Assembly: GCF_000739895.2 (NCBI RefSeq)
Contig: NZ_BBJS01000033.1
Location: forward strand, 1 to 47,451
DNA length: 47,451 nt
Reading direction: 5' to 3'
Source of the DNA: Sphingomonas paucimobilis NBRC 13935
GTDB lineage: Bacteria; Pseudomonadota; Alphaproteobacteria; Sphingomonadales; Sphingomonadaceae
The position numbers and the translations under genes are program-made. This document shows, piece by piece, positions 37,252 to 46,805 of this stretch; the first letter of the stretch is position 1; each line of letters starts with the position of its first letter. The notes under the pieces are model-generated. The model saw only the letters and a program-made list of their open reading frames with translations. It had not been told where the DNA came from and did not search any database.

Positions 37252-37566
37252 TCAGCGCCGGCTGCGCGGCGAACGCATTCGCAGGCCGATGAACAGGATG
37301 GTCGGCCAGAACAGGGTGTTCGCGGTGTCGCCCAGCGTGTCCGGCCAGCGCCATGATCCGTAATGCAGCCGATCCAGAATCTCATTGCCCGCCTGCGCGA
37401 TCGCGACGCAGGCGAGCGGGATCGGCGTGGCCAGCGACTTGCGGGTCAGGATACGGGCCAGAAACAGCACGGCCATGCCGGCATGAACATGCAGCAGACT
37501 GTCGGCCATGCCGGTTCCATCGCCGATCCACTGGATGAATTGGGCATAGCGCGCAGGGATATCCAT
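37252..37566 (-). CDS. Small membrane protein, paralogue of 28512-28865
   Basis: 104 residues with about three helices. It shares DSLLHVHAGMAVL, NEILDRL, a D-x-x-x-T segment and FWPTILF with the protein at 28512-28865. Convergent with cysS (13 bases between stops). Function unknown. Confidence 0.8.
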   Translation of the reverse strand: MDIPARYAQFIQWIGDGTGMADSLLHVHAGMAVLFLARILTRKSLATPIPLACVAIAQAGNEILDRLHYGSWRWPDTLGDTANTLFWPTILFIGLRMRSPRSRR

Positions 37567-37649
37567 GGGCGCCCCTTGCCGTGACCGAAACGGACATACA
37601 ATCTTAAAGCGGATTGCCCCCGCTTTTCCGCCCCGCCGACGCGCCCAAA

Positions 37650-37686
37650 TGCGAAAGGCCCGTGAGTGACCGGGGTCTCACGGGCC
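37650..37686 (-). terminator. Intrinsic terminator of the chemoreceptor gene
   Basis: GGCCCGTGAG and CTCACGGGCC (37657-37666 and 37677-37686 on the plus strand) form a perfect 10-bp stem, followed on the minus strand by TTTCGCATTT. Confidence 0.75.
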
Positions 37687-37780
37687 CGTCTGATGAGACG
37701 GTCAGGAAAATCCGGATGGCATGATCTGGATGGCGTCGATGTCCTTGCCGTGACGGAGATGCACGCCCCCTAACCCCGCG

Positions 37781-39610
37781 TTAGAAGCTGCTCCAATCGT
37801 CCTCATCCTGCTTCAGCGCGAGATTGCCCTGCGAAACGGGGGCGGCGCGGCGCATCGACGACGGTGCAGCACGACGCGGCGCGATGGCCGGTGCGGTATG
37901 CCCCATCTCCGCCCCGTCGATCCGGAAGCGGGCGATCTGCTCTTCCAGCGAGCGCGTTTCGCCCGACAGCGCACGCACGGCGGCGGTCACTTCCTCGACC
38001 ATCGCGGCATTGGCCTGGGTCACCCCATCCATATCGGTGATAGCCAGATTGACCTGATGGATACCCGTCGCCTGTTCCGAGGCATCACCAGCGATCGAGC
38101 TGACCAATCCCGAAATCTCCTGCATGCCCGTCGCGATCAGTCGTAGCGACTCGTCGGTGCGGTTGGCGAGTTCGACGCCGCTGCGCACCCTTTCCACCGT
38201 AGTGGTGATCCGGGCGCTGATGTCGCGCGCCGCCTCGGCCGAACGCTCGGCCAGGGCGCGCACTTCGGAGGCGACCACCGCGAAGCCCTTGCCCGCATCG
38301 CCCGCGCGCGCCGCCTCGACCCCGGCATTGAGCGCCAGCAAATTGGTCTGGAAGGACAGCCCGTCGATCACCGCGATGATCTCGGCGATTTCGTTGGAGG
38401 ACCGCTCGATATCGCCGATCGCCGAGACGGTGCGGCGCACCACCTCTTCGCTCTTGGCGACGTCGCCGGTCGCCTTGCGCACGATCGACTCGGCCGATTG
38501 GGCCTTGTTGGCGGCGGCGGTGACCGACTGCGCGATCTCGCTCATCGCGGCGGAGGTTTCCTCGATGCTGGCGGCCTGCTGCTCGGCGCGGCGGGCCAGA
38601 TCGTCGGCGGCCTGGTTCATCTCGACCGCACCGCTGGCGATCCCCGTGGCGTTGACTCGCACCGCCGCCAAGGCAGCCGCCAGACGGGACACAGCCGCGT
38701 TGAAGTCCCGCTCGATCGCCGCATAAGAGGCGGGGAAGCCCGACAGCTTGGGCGTCAGGTCCGAATTGGCGAGTTGGCCCAGCGCGTCGCCGATGCGATC
38801 GACGACCTGCTGCTGCTCGGCATCCGCCTGCGCCTTGGCCACCGCGGTATCGCGGAACACGACCACCGCGCGCGACATGCTGCCCAACTCGTCACCCCGC
38901 TCGGCATCGGGCACGGTCACGTCGTTACGACCGCGTGCCAACTGGTCCATCACGCCGGTCAGATTGACGATGGGCCGCCCCAGGATGCGCGACAATAGGA
39001 TCGACATTGCCAGCGCAATGCCCATGACAGCCAGGCCGCCAATGCCAAGGCTCCATTTGCTGGCCACCACGGCGGCCTTGCGGGTCTCCCGGGTCGCCTT
39101 CATCGCCTCAATCGTCCGGGTGCGAAGATCGCGGAGCGGCTGCAGGATCGCCGTCACCCGCACCTGCGCGGAATGGCCGCGAAGCCAGTCCTGTGCCCCG
39201 TCACGATCGGTCCGCGACCGCTCGATAATCGGATCGCCGACCGCCCGGCGCCAGGATTCCATGCGCGCATGCGAGGCGGCGACTTCCGCGCGTGCCTTGG
39301 GATCTTCGATCAGCAGCGTGTTCAGCGCGGCGGCCGCCTGTGTCTCCGCCTCACGCGATTCATAATATTGCTTCAGATAGTCTTCGTCCCCCGTGATGAG
39401 GAAACCGCGCATCTGGCTGTTTTCCCGCTGAACCCCACCTTCCATCTCCAGCGAGGCCGCATAGATTTCCTGCGACCGCCCGTTGGCGACCGTCGTCCCT
39501 TCGATCCGCGCCAAGGCCCACCACAAGACCGCGATCATCGCCAGCACGGACAACAGGACGAGCGCGAAGGCGAGCCCGATCTTTTTGGGTATCGGCAACG
39601 ACAATAGCAT
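37781..39610 (-). CDS. Methyl-accepting chemotaxis protein with CHASE3-type sensor
   Basis: Membrane chemoreceptor that signals through CheW/CheA. The 609 residues have TM1 (about 12-32), a periplasmic helical domain of about 150 residues of the CHASE3 type, TM2 (about 187-207), HAMP ([20 protein letters not shown]) and the methyl-accepting domain with hairpin tip [19 protein letters not shown]. The last residues DWSSF fit the CheR/CheB docking pentapeptide pattern. The ligand is unknown. No other che gene is in the window. Confidence 0.96.
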   Translation of the reverse strand: MLLSLPIPKKIGLAFALVLLSVLAMIAVLWWALARIEGTTVANGRSQEIYAASLEMEGGVQRENSQMRGFLITGDEDYLKQYYESREAETQAAAALNTLLIEDPKARAEVAASHARMESWRRAVGDPIIERSRTDRDGAQDWLRGHSAQVRVTAILQPLRDLRTRTIEAMKATRETRKAAVVASKWSLGIGGLAVMGIALAMSILLSRILGRPIVNLTGVMDQLARGRNDVTVPDAERGDELGSMSRAVVVFRDTAVAKAQADAEQQQVVDRIGDALGQLANSDLTPKLSGFPASYAAIERDFNAAVSRLAAALAAVRVNATGIASGAVEMNQAADDLARRAEQQAASIEETSAAMSEIAQSVTAAANKAQSAESIVRKATGDVAKSEEVVRRTVSAIGDIERSSNEIAEIIAVIDGLSFQTNLLALNAGVEAARAGDAGKGFAVVASEVRALAERSAEAARDISARITTTVERVRSGVELANRTDESLRLIATGMQEISGLVSSIAGDASEQATGIHQVNLAITDMDGVTQANAAMVEEVTAAVRALSGETRSLEEQIARFRIDGAEMGHTAPAIAPRRAAPSSMRRAAPVSQGNLALKQDEDDWSSF

Positions 39611-39711
39611 GAAAGGCCCCGGACAACCCGGAAGCCCTATGCCCCCGGTTTGCGCGGAGGATTAGCTATCGAAACGCCAACAGATCGTTAAAATCCCGCG
39701 AAATGAGGTCT

Positions 39712-40785
39712 TTAACGAATGTTATCTTGCCCGAGCGGTGTTTCGGCGGTGTCGATCAGCGCGGGATGATCGGGACGCGGTGCCCCCGGCGGAATCGTGG
39801 CGATCTCCGCCGCGACGGCATCGGCCCGCGCCGAGGATGACGGGTGGGTCCGGCTGCGAAATATCCCGCCATCGACCTCGCCGCCATGCTCACGCCAGAA
39901 GCGGACCGCATCCTGCGGATCATAGCCGGCATTGCGCATCAGGTGCACGCCCAGCAGATCGGCCTCCGTCTCGGTCTGACGGAACAGGCGGCCATTGCGG
40001 CCGAACTCCGACAGGAGACCCCGCTTGACGCCAGCGGCATCCAGCCTTTCGCGGTGGCGCAGAATGTTGTGCGAGAATTCATGCCCCACCACGACCGCAA
40101 TCATCCGGTCGTCGAAGCGTTCGAAGAAGCGCGAGCCGATCTGGACGATATCCCCGTCCGCCGACGCGGTCAGGCCCGGCCCCATCAGCATTTCGAAGCG
40201 CGACCGGCATCCGGGTTGCGCCGCCACCGTCACATCGCGCCGCTGGCCATGACGCAGCACGGTCAGGCGCAGTGGCCGGTCCGCCGGTTCGGCCGCGATC
40301 TGACGTTGGACGGCGTCGCGGGTCGCGGTATCAGCCCGCTCGCGCCCAGCCGCCTGGACGGTCAGGGCGCGGCCATTCACCGCCTCGATGCTGTCATTGG
40401 CGGCGATTCCCGCCTTGGCCGCCGCACTGCCGGGCACGACCGCCTCGACCGCGATCGGCCCTTCGAAGCCAAAGATCGCGGGCAGACCTTTACGCACCGC
40501 CGGGTCATATTGGTCGATCGCATGGATCACCAGGCCGGGCGTGGGCGCGCGGTCCTTGCAGATGGGGGCATTGGCCGTGGCCAGCCGCCAGGCAATCGTC
40601 GCCAGCCGCAGATCGGCGTCACGCATCGCCCCGAACAGCGCCGCATCGTCCGTATCGATGGCTGAGGCAGATGCGGCGACCGGTACCGAACGGACGGGAG
40701 CCGCCGCCGGCGCCTGGGGCGGAACGGCGAACAGGAAAGCGGACAGGGCGATCACCGCCGACGACAGGATGAAGGGACGCGACAT
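39712..40785 (-). CDS. M48-family zinc metalloprotease with PDZ-like domain
   Basis: Periplasmic protease of the BepA/LoiP kind, probably for outer-membrane quality control. The 357 residues have a signal peptide ([20 protein letters not shown]), a PDZ-like segment ([20 protein letters not shown]), the zinc motif [13 protein letters not shown] and the third ligand in [15 protein letters not shown] at 40785 starts the signal peptide; the upstream open frame is not protein-like. Confidence 0.94.
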   Translation of the reverse strand: MSRPFILSSAVIALSAFLFAVPPQAPAAAPVRSVPVAASASAIDTDDAALFGAMRDADLRLATIAWRLATANAPICKDRAPTPGLVIHAIDQYDPAVRKGLPAIFGFEGPIAVEAVVPGSAAAKAGIAANDSIEAVNGRALTVQAAGRERADTATRDAVQRQIAAEPADRPLRLTVLRHGQRRDVTVAAQPGCRSRFEMLMGPGLTASADGDIVQIGSRFFERFDDRMIAVVVGHEFSHNILRHRERLDAAGVKRGLLSEFGRNGRLFRQTETEADLLGVHLMRNAGYDPQDAVRFWREHGGEVDGGIFRSRTHPSSSARADAVAAEIATIPPGAPRPDHPALIDTAETPLGQDNIR

Positions 40786-40979
40786 CGCGCATGGTGCTAC
40801 CCGTTCGGGCGACGAACCGCAAAGCCGGTCGCCGCAACCGCCAACGGCTGGGCGCAAACTCGTATCATGCGCAACAAAGGGCGCGACTTCGGGGGGTAAA
40901 ACGCCAACTTCATTGCGTATGGCCCCGAATCGGCGCATGGCGCTATTTTCACGGAAAGCAGATAGAGAGCAGGACGATC

Positions 40980-42353
40980 ATGGCCGCGAACTGGGCCCCC
41001 AACAGCTGGACGAGCGCCGAAGCCCGGCAGCTCCCCGAATATCCCGACGCCCAGGCGCTGGACGCCGCGACGCGTACGCTGTCGAGCTATCCCCCGCTGG
41101 TCTTTGCCGGCGAGGCGCGCAACCTGACCGCCGAGTTGGCCGAAGTCGCGGCGGGTCGTGGTTTCCTGCTCCAGGGCGGCGACTGCGCCGAGAGCTTTGC
41201 CGAGCATAGCGCGAACAATATCCGCGACACCTTCCGCGTCATTCTGCAGATGGCGGTCGTCCTGACCTTCGCCTCGAAGCTGCCGGTGGTGAAACTGGGT
41301 CGCATGGCCGGTCAGTTCGCCAAGCCGCGCTCAGCCAATACCGAGGTCGTGGATGGCGTCGAGCTGCCCAGCTATCGCGGGGACAATGTCAACGACATCG
41401 CCTTCACGCCCGAGGCGCGCATTCCCGATCCGCAGCGCATGCTGCGCTCCTATGCACAATCGGCGGCGACGCTGAACCTGCTGCGCGCCTTCGCGCAGGG
41501 CGGCTATGCGAACCTGCATCAGGTACATCGCTGGACGCACGACTTCATGGGCCGTAGCCCCTGGGCGCGGAAATATAGCGAAATGGCCGATAGGATCGGC
41601 GAGGCGCTGGACTTCATGGCGGCGTGCGGCATCGATCCCGCCTCCGTCCCGCAGCTGGCGCAGACCAGCTTCTACACCAGCCATGAGGCGCTGCTGCTTC
41701 CTTATGAGCAGGCGCTGACCCGGCAGGATTCGCTGACCGGCGACTGGTATGACACCTCGGCGCATTTCCTGTGGATCGGCGACCGGACGCGGTTCGAGGG
41801 CTCGGCGCATGTCGAGTTCCTGCGCGGCATCGGCAACCCGATCGGCGTGAAGTGCGGACCGAGCCTGGAGCCCGAGGCGTTGCTGCGGATGCTCGACACG
41901 CTTAATCCGGGCCGCGTGCCGGGGCGGATCACGCTCATCACCCGCTATGGCCATGACAAGATCGAGGCGCATCTGCCCAAGCTGGTCCGCGCCGTCACGC
42001 GTGAGGGCCATCCGGTGGTCTGGTCGTGCGATCCGATGCACGGCAACACGATCAAGGCGGCGACCGGCTATAAGACGCGCCCCTTCGACCGCATCCTGGC
42101 CGAGGTGCGCGGCTTCTTCGCCGTCCACCGCGCCGAGGGGACCCATGCCGGCGGCATCCATGCCGAGATGACCGGCCAGAACGTCACCGAGTGTACCGGC
42201 GGCGCGATCGACGTAACCGAACAGTCGCTGGCGGACCGTTACCACACGCACTGCGACCCGCGCCTCAACGCCGGGCAGAGCCTCGAAATGGCCTTCCTGC
42301 TGGCTGAGATGCTCAACGAGGAAATGGCCGAGCGCCGCAAGGCCGCGGCCTGA
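40980..42353 (+). CDS. aroG: Class II 3-deoxy-7-phosphoheptulonate synthase
   Basis: First step of the shikimate pathway, from PEP and erythrose 4-phosphate. This is the plant-like class II form: 457 residues with [69 protein letters not shown] and a C-terminal [12 protein letters not shown] at 40980; the upstream open frame is not homologous in type. Ends in a strong terminator. Confidence 0.97.
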   Translation: MAANWAPNSWTSAEARQLPEYPDAQALDAATRTLSSYPPLVFAGEARNLTAELAEVAAGRGFLLQGGDCAESFAEHSANNIRDTFRVILQMAVVLTFASKLPVVKLGRMAGQFAKPRSANTEVVDGVELPSYRGDNVNDIAFTPEARIPDPQRMLRSYAQSAATLNLLRAFAQGGYANLHQVHRWTHDFMGRSPWARKYSEMADRIGEALDFMAACGIDPASVPQLAQTSFYTSHEALLLPYEQALTRQDSLTGDWYDTSAHFLWIGDRTRFEGSAHVEFLRGIGNPIGVKCGPSLEPEALLRMLDTLNPGRVPGRITLITRYGHDKIEAHLPKLVRAVTREGHPVVWSCDPMHGNTIKAATGYKTRPFDRILAEVRGFFAVHRAEGTHAGGIHAEMTGQNVTECTGGAIDVTEQSLADRYHTHCDPRLNAGQSLEMAFLLAEMLNEEMAERRKAAA

Positions 42354-42364
42354 CCGGACCAACG

Positions 42365-42401
42365 GGGCGGGGTGACGATCAAAGGTCACCCCGCCCTTTT
42401 T
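42365..42401 (+). terminator. Intrinsic terminator of aroG
   Basis: GGGCGGGGTGAC (42365-42376) pairs perfectly with GTCACCCCGCCC (42385-42396), followed by TTTTT. Confidence 0.95.
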
Positions 42402-42431
42402 ACATTTATGACGTTTTCCGGGGGAGAGCGC

Positions 42432-42460
42432 TTGACGCCCTCCCCCACCCCCGCTAACAG
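42432..42460 (+). promoter_or_regulatory. Promoter of tRNA-Glu
   Basis: TTGACG (42432-42437), a 17-base spacer and TAACAG (42455-42460), 18 bases before the tRNA. Confidence 0.7.
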
Positions 42461-42478
42461 CGCCCCTCCACCGCACAC

Positions 42479-42554
42479 GGCCCCTTCGTCTAGCGGTCTA
42501 GGACGTCGCCCTCTCACGGCGAAAACACGGGTTCGAGTCCCGTAGGGGTCACCA
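42479..42554 (+). tRNA. tRNA-Glu(CTC)
   Basis: 76 bases including encoded CCA. Acceptor GGCCCCT pairs with AGGGGTC (one GU pair), the anticodon loop CTCTCAC gives CTC, T arm ACGGG-TTCGAGT-CCCGT. It is the border of the accessory segment to its right. Confidence 0.97.
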
Positions 42555-42649
42555 GCACCCGCCAGAATGGCGGATTTGCGCGGTTTAGGCGGTCTTCATG
42601 GACGCTTTACCCATCCTTGTGTACAAAGGATGCGTACAAAGTGATCCGT

Positions 42650-42703
42650 ATGGCCACCCCTTTCAAAGATCCTCGCACCGGCATTTTCTACTTCCGATCT
42701 TGA
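42650..42703 (+). pseudogene. N-terminal stub of a tyrosine-type integrase
   Basis: Seventeen codons, MATPFKDPRTGIFYFRS, then TGA. This matches how many alphaproteobacterial tRNA-linked tyrosine recombinases begin (a short start, KDPRTG, then YFRR). The rest of the gene is missing. Upstream, GTACAAAGGA and GTACAAAGTG form a direct repeat at 42621-42642, as often seen before such integrase genes. Position 95 bases after tRNA-Glu supports an integration site. Confidence 0.65.
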
Positions 42704-42728
42704 CCACGTTAACCTTTGTCCACCTAGC

Positions 42729-45260
42729 CTAAAAAACCTTTCGAAGACTGAAGCTCACAATCCTACCGAGCGGATCCAGGTAGGCCGATTGATAGCTCAG
42801 CGGTGTTACTCCAGTCCGGTCTTGGACTTGGGGGCGTGTATTGAAAATATTGGCGATCCCGAAAGTGACCCGAGTTCCTTTTAGCCATTGAGATGCTTTG
42901 GAATCGCCAAAACGGTCATTAAGATTTGCGAACAGGTTGATGTTCACAGTCGCCAGATTAGAGAAGATAAGATCGTCGGCGCCGTCACCCAGGCCACTCA
43001 TGGTAGTTCCGCTTTGCCAGTTGGCTACCACCCGCGCACCTAAACCTTTTTTGAAAATGCCTGCCTGTAATTCGAGTCGGTGACGACGCGTGCCGCCGAG
43101 GACGTCGGTCGCTGCCCCGTTCAACAGATCGAGTTTTGGCAAATCCTGACGGACGATAATGTCGTCTCGTAATTGTAGGGTATAATAGAGATTAAGATAG
43201 AGCCGGCTTGTTAGATTTTCAAATCTCCGAGCTATGGCACTTCCCGGTTGAACCATCGCGACCATTGTACCGGCTGGAACAGCCGCTCGCGCCTCCGACT
43301 CACTTGAGTAAGTTCGCACTGGTGCGCTTCGCATCCACGGCTCGACAGCCCCTAAAGGTCGGACAAAGTTGAGGCCCCACCGCACCTGTTCTTGGTCGGA
43401 TCGCTCGAAATTCAGCGGCGTGCTGTCGATCTGCAAAAGCCGGCCGTCAACGCCGCGCGTGAACCGTTCCGGAAACGCCGCCTCAATGTCCGGTGTCGCG
43501 ATTGGAAAAGACGCGATCGGGTCGTCTATTCGTGTCTTCAGATATTCGATGCTGAAGGTAAAGTCGGCCTTTGCAAACGGTCTGGTGGTGACTCCCAGCC
43601 TGAAAACGTGCCGATCATCGGATCGAAGGTTTGGGTTTCCGCCGAACATCCTCGTAACGTCGGCAATCTCGCGCCGTGTAAAATCGAAGGTGCGAACGTT
43701 TGGCGTCACGGTGAGCGGAGCCCCGAGCTGCTCCACTGTCGGTGCCCTCTCTTCGTTCGTAGCCGAGGCTATGATGTTGAGCTCTTCGATAGGCGACCAG
43801 TTGAAGCCGTAGCCGAACGTTCGCAAACCGCCGAAGTCAGAGAGCTGTTCGATGGCCAAATTGACGTTTAATGAGAGATTACCTAGCCAGGCCAGTTCCT
43901 TCTCACGCCGGCTAGCGATTGGCACGTCCAAGCTCGCCTGTATTGCTCCCCTGTCGCGCAGCAGCTCTGCCCTCTGTTCCACCCCGTTTCGCAACGACCT
44001 ACTGCTGAAGTTGCGGGTGTCACCACCGACGCGGACACTCGTCGCGATCGGGCCAGCTGGCAATTCGAGAAGCGATCCGCTCAGCACCAGATCAGCGTTG
44101 AGTAGCGAGTTTACCGATCTCGCCTCGTCTTTTGTTTCAAGTTCGATGCCAGTATCGATCAAAGTGTCAGCGGTGCTACGATCATAATTGCCGGTAAAGG
44201 ACCAAAGCCACTTCCCGAGCCGCCCGCCTAGCGTGGTTCCCAGGTGAGCAGCACGTGTATCGGTGTTACCCAACAACGGTCCTTGTGAGCCGAGTCCCAA
44301 GCGGCTTTGGCTTCTATTCCTCTCGAAACGACCGTTCAGCGTGGACGACACATTGTTCAGCAGATTACCGCTGGCCAGTCCGTTCAGCGCCAATCGCTCT
44401 GTCTCCGGTAGTAGAGTACGAAATCTACCTGCATCCAGATTGTTACCGATCTGTGCTAAACCTCTGTCACTCTCCAGCAGGGCCGTTGACCGATTGTATT
44501 CCGCACTGAGATCATATCGTGTGTCTCCCTGGATAGCGAAATAATTGGCTCCAACGCGAGCAGTGTCATAGCCACCGTCCGTTGGCAAAGATGAACCAAA
44601 TTGACCGATTTTTGAACGGAATCGCTCAAAGGTGACGATATTCACCACCTTCTGATCCGCTCGGTAGCCGTATTTCAGAGCCAGTTCCTCGGGAAACACC
44701 TCCATCCGCTCGATCGCCTCGGTCGGAATTTCAGCTATCTCCGTGAAGCTCGATACGCGCCGCCCGTTCAACAGCGTGACGGGGTTGCCTTGATCCCCAC
44801 GACTGCTTGTTACCTGCGGCCCCAGCGCCTGTATGAGCTCCCCGATATTGTCAGATCCGTAGGCATTGATGTCGAGCGAACTGAACGTGCGTTCCGGTGG
44901 AATGTCCCCGATCACCGAACCCCTAGGGCGCCGCCCCGAAACAAGGATGTCCCCATCACTCATAGGCGTCGGGACGCTGGCGGTTGGCGTTGGCAGTTGG
45001 GGTGCTTCCGACTTTTTGGACGGAACCAGGTCGCCCTTGAATTGCTTTTCGAGCTCCCGCTGGATATCGGACGGTAGGGGGTTGCCGTTGTCGTCAAGGA
45101 ACTGAGACGGTGGAGGCGAGGCTTTGGCCGGCTTGGTTTGAGTGTCACCGGCTATAGGCGGCTGAGCCGAAGGAAGATTCTGCAAAGCAATCGGTGCTGC
45201 CGTTACGGTCCCGCTCACTAGGGCCGCGACTGCCCCAAATCCCACCACCACGATTTTCAT
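42729..45260 (-). CDS. TonB-dependent outer-membrane receptor of the accessory operon
   Basis: 843 residues from the ATG at 45260: signal peptide (VVVGFGAVAALVSGTVTA), a long polar N-terminal region (about 25-110), plug (GDILVSGRRPRG, NIGELIQALGPQVTSSRGDQ, LLNGRRVSSFTEIAEIPTEA, GYRADQKVVNIVTFE) and a barrel that ends SFSLRKVF with terminal phenylalanine. It belongs to a different receptor branch from the one at the left edge. It is lower in G+C than the flanking core genes. The ATG overlaps the stop of the protease gene (ATGA), so the two are translationally coupled. Ligand unknown; context suggests a peptide. Confidence 0.93.
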   Translation of the reverse strand: MKIVVVGFGAVAALVSGTVTAAPIALQNLPSAQPPIAGDTQTKPAKASPPPSQFLDDNGNPLPSDIQRELEKQFKGDLVPSKKSEAPQLPTPTASVPTPMSDGDILVSGRRPRGSVIGDIPPERTFSSLDINAYGSDNIGELIQALGPQVTSSRGDQGNPVTLLNGRRVSSFTEIAEIPTEAIERMEVFPEELALKYGYRADQKVVNIVTFERFRSKIGQFGSSLPTDGGYDTARVGANYFAIQGDTRYDLSAEYNRSTALLESDRGLAQIGNNLDAGRFRTLLPETERLALNGLASGNLLNNVSSTLNGRFERNRSQSRLGLGSQGPLLGNTDTRAAHLGTTLGGRLGKWLWSFTGNYDRSTADTLIDTGIELETKDEARSVNSLLNADLVLSGSLLELPAGPIATSVRVGGDTRNFSSRSLRNGVEQRAELLRDRGAIQASLDVPIASRREKELAWLGNLSLNVNLAIEQLSDFGGLRTFGYGFNWSPIEELNIIASATNEERAPTVEQLGAPLTVTPNVRTFDFTRREIADVTRMFGGNPNLRSDDRHVFRLGVTTRPFAKADFTFSIEYLKTRIDDPIASFPIATPDIEAAFPERFTRGVDGRLLQIDSTPLNFERSDQEQVRWGLNFVRPLGAVEPWMRSAPVRTYSSESEARAAVPAGTMVAMVQPGSAIARRFENLTSRLYLNLYYTLQLRDDIIVRQDLPKLDLLNGAATDVLGGTRRHRLELQAGIFKKGLGARVVANWQSGTTMSGLGDGADDLIFSNLATVNINLFANLNDRFGDSKASQWLKGTRVTFGIANIFNTRPQVQDRTGVTPLSYQSAYLDPLGRIVSFSLRKVF

Positions 45261-46120
45261 TGGCTGGAGCCACCCCCGTACCACTGATCTGTCGCGATCC
45301 AGGCCAGGAAGTCGGCACTTAATGCCTGGATACCATCCGACTCCTTATCGTGCCCAGTCCGAGTAAGCAGCCACCGTTCAATCGGCTGACCACGCCGGAC
45401 GGCTACCGCCAGTTCAGCGACGATAGCGGGGTTTCCCGTTCGCTTGACAAGGAAATCGTAGAAAGCGGAGGCCATCGCATAGAATTTGGGCGTTTCGTCG
45501 GACACCGCCTCAAAGGCGCGCATCGTGCCGTCAGGCGAAACGGGAATCGACTTCGCCGCCATCTCGGGGTGAGTCATCGTTAAAAATCTCTGCAACGGTA
45601 TTAAAGTCTTCTCTTGGGCGTAGCGAACCGCCGCGCGACGCCGAACTAGCCGCAGTTCTTCTCCTTCAAAGGCCACAGCCGCCATTTCATCGAGCCAATC
45701 GGGTGCATCGCCACCATATTGGTCCGCTCTTGTGCTGGGCACGAGATAACGGACAAAAAGGTCATGCCCGATTTCATGACGCAACAAGTAGGCAGGAGGC
45801 GGTGTCGAGCGACCGTCGGCGCTTTTCCTGAATTGCCAGACATACGTGGGCTTACCACTCGCCGACAGGCTACCCCAACGTTCAGAACTGCTACTTGCGT
45901 CGACAATATCGAACTGAACGTCAGGAAGCGCCAGAACCGTTCTCGCCGCTTGCTGTGCAGCCCTTCCCTCCCGGATAGCTGTTTGCTGATCTCCCGGATT
46001 GACACGCACGTGCCCGAAGACAGCACTCACTTCTGGTTCAACGTCAGAAGCGACTTTCGGAAAGAAACCTGCCGGGTTCGCGAGCGCCATCAACGTGACG
46101 GCGATCCGAAGACTGGGCAT
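45257..46120 (-). CDS. Secreted HEIGH metalloprotease-like protein
   Basis: 287 residues. An N-terminal hydrophobic stretch (about 4-20) looks like a signal peptide. Zinc-protease signature HEIGH at 115-119, followed 25 residues later by Glu145 in DWLDEMAA, the gluzincin arrangement (HExxH, then a Glu in a W-L-x-E segment). The rest is not assignable to a named family. Starts three bases after the preceding gene and overlaps the receptor gene by ATGA. Probably a periplasmic or surface peptidase acting with the receptor. Confidence 0.75.
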   Translation of the reverse strand: MPSLRIAVTLMALANPAGFFPKVASDVEPEVSAVFGHVRVNPGDQQTAIREGRAAQQAARTVLALPDVQFDIVDASSSSERWGSLSASGKPTYVWQFRKSADGRSTPPPAYLLRHEIGHDLFVRYLVPSTRADQYGGDAPDWLDEMAAVAFEGEELRLVRRRAAVRYAQEKTLIPLQRFLTMTHPEMAAKSIPVSPDGTMRAFEAVSDETPKFYAMASAFYDFLVKRTGNPAIVAELAVAVRRGQPIERWLLTRTGHDKESDGIQALSADFLAWIATDQWYGGGSSQ

Positions 46121-46123
46121 ACG

Positions 46124-46516
46124 TCACGACTTGCGCGTTGCGGAAAACGGCACGGTGGCAACGCCTTCAATAGTCACTGTGCCGGACATGGTTGGCTTTA
46201 TGGCGTCAACCTCAAGCGCGAAACTCAGCTTGGGTTTCGATTCCATACTAAAAGAGACAGACCGTCCAGAAACGACCACCCCACTCAACGGGTGCCATTT
46301 GACACCATTGGGCGACATATACCTTCCGGACCAGTTGCCCCCTTCAGCCGTGAACTCGAAGGTCCACTCCTTCTGTAGAAGGCTTCCCGTCCAGACTCCG
46401 CTCGCACTGCTCGGGGCAACGTTCTGAATCTCGGTCCACGTCGCAGATGAAGGCCCGGATGTGAGAGCCAACGCCAGAGCGATCGACGCTGCGATTGCAC
46501 GTCCTGAAAAGACCAT
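46124..46516 (-). CDS. Small secreted beta-rich protein (lipocalin-like repeat)
   Basis: 130 residues: signal peptide (AIAASIALALALTSGPSSA) and a domain of alternating short strands (GVWTGSLLQ, WTFEFTAEGGNWSGRYMS, PLSGVVVSGRSVSFSM, LSFALEVDAIKPTMSGTV, VATVPFSATRK). The pattern resembles the small beta domain often attached to secreted esterases and peptidases. It may bind a substrate or inhibitor. ATG at 46516; a GGTGA site precedes it. Confidence 0.7.
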   Translation of the reverse strand: MVFSGRAIAASIALALALTSGPSSATWTEIQNVAPSSASGVWTGSLLQKEWTFEFTAEGGNWSGRYMSPNGVKWHPLSGVVVSGRSVSFSMESKPKLSFALEVDAIKPTMSGTVTIEGVATVPFSATRKS

Positions 46517-46534
46517 GACATCACCAAAAATTGC

Positions 46535-46571
46535 AAAAGGGGAGCGACCTCTGAAGCAGAGGTGCCCCCCC
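46535..46571 (-). terminator. Intrinsic terminator between the mini-protein gene and the rest of the operon
   Basis: On the minus strand ACCTCTG (46563-46557) pairs perfectly with CAGAGGT (46553-46547), with an outer GGGG/CCCC pairing, followed by TTTT. It lies 22 bases after the mini-protein stop and 19 before the next start, so read-through would set the ratio of the mini-protein to the three downstream products. Confidence 0.7.
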
Positions 46572-46592
46572 AAACAACGTATGAAGGGTCAA

Positions 46593-46772
46593 TTATACCT
46601 GACCGTCCTGCGGGAAGCATAGAACGCCTTCGACGGGGCCGTCTCCGGCATCGACGATCACAGGGATGCATACCGCCTGCTTCGACACGGTTGGGGTAGT
46701 TGCCGCATGAATGGCCGTGCTCGGCACGGCCAATGAGGACAATATCGTTGCGAGGAGTGCAATGCGCTTCAT
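46593..46772 (-). CDS. Secreted 59-residue mini-protein with two cysteines
   Basis: MKRIALLATILSSLAVPSTA begins a clear signal peptide, cleaved after AIHA (residue 23). The mature part of 36 residues has cysteines at 35 and 52 of the precursor (QAVCIPVIVDAG and EGVLCFPQDG), which could form one disulfide. No family recognised. A strong GGAGAAGG site lies about 4 bases before the ATG. First gene of the receptor operon. Confidence 0.75.
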   Translation of the reverse strand: MKRIALLATILSSLAVPSTAIHAATTPTVSKQAVCIPVIVDAGDGPVEGVLCFPQDGQV

Positions 46773-46805
46773 GACCTTCTCCCGGTTGGAAACAAATACG
46801 CAACA

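Noticed and set aside
35553..37385. 610-codon frame opposite cysS
   Set aside because: Shadow of cysS, which has all class I synthetase motifs on the other strand.
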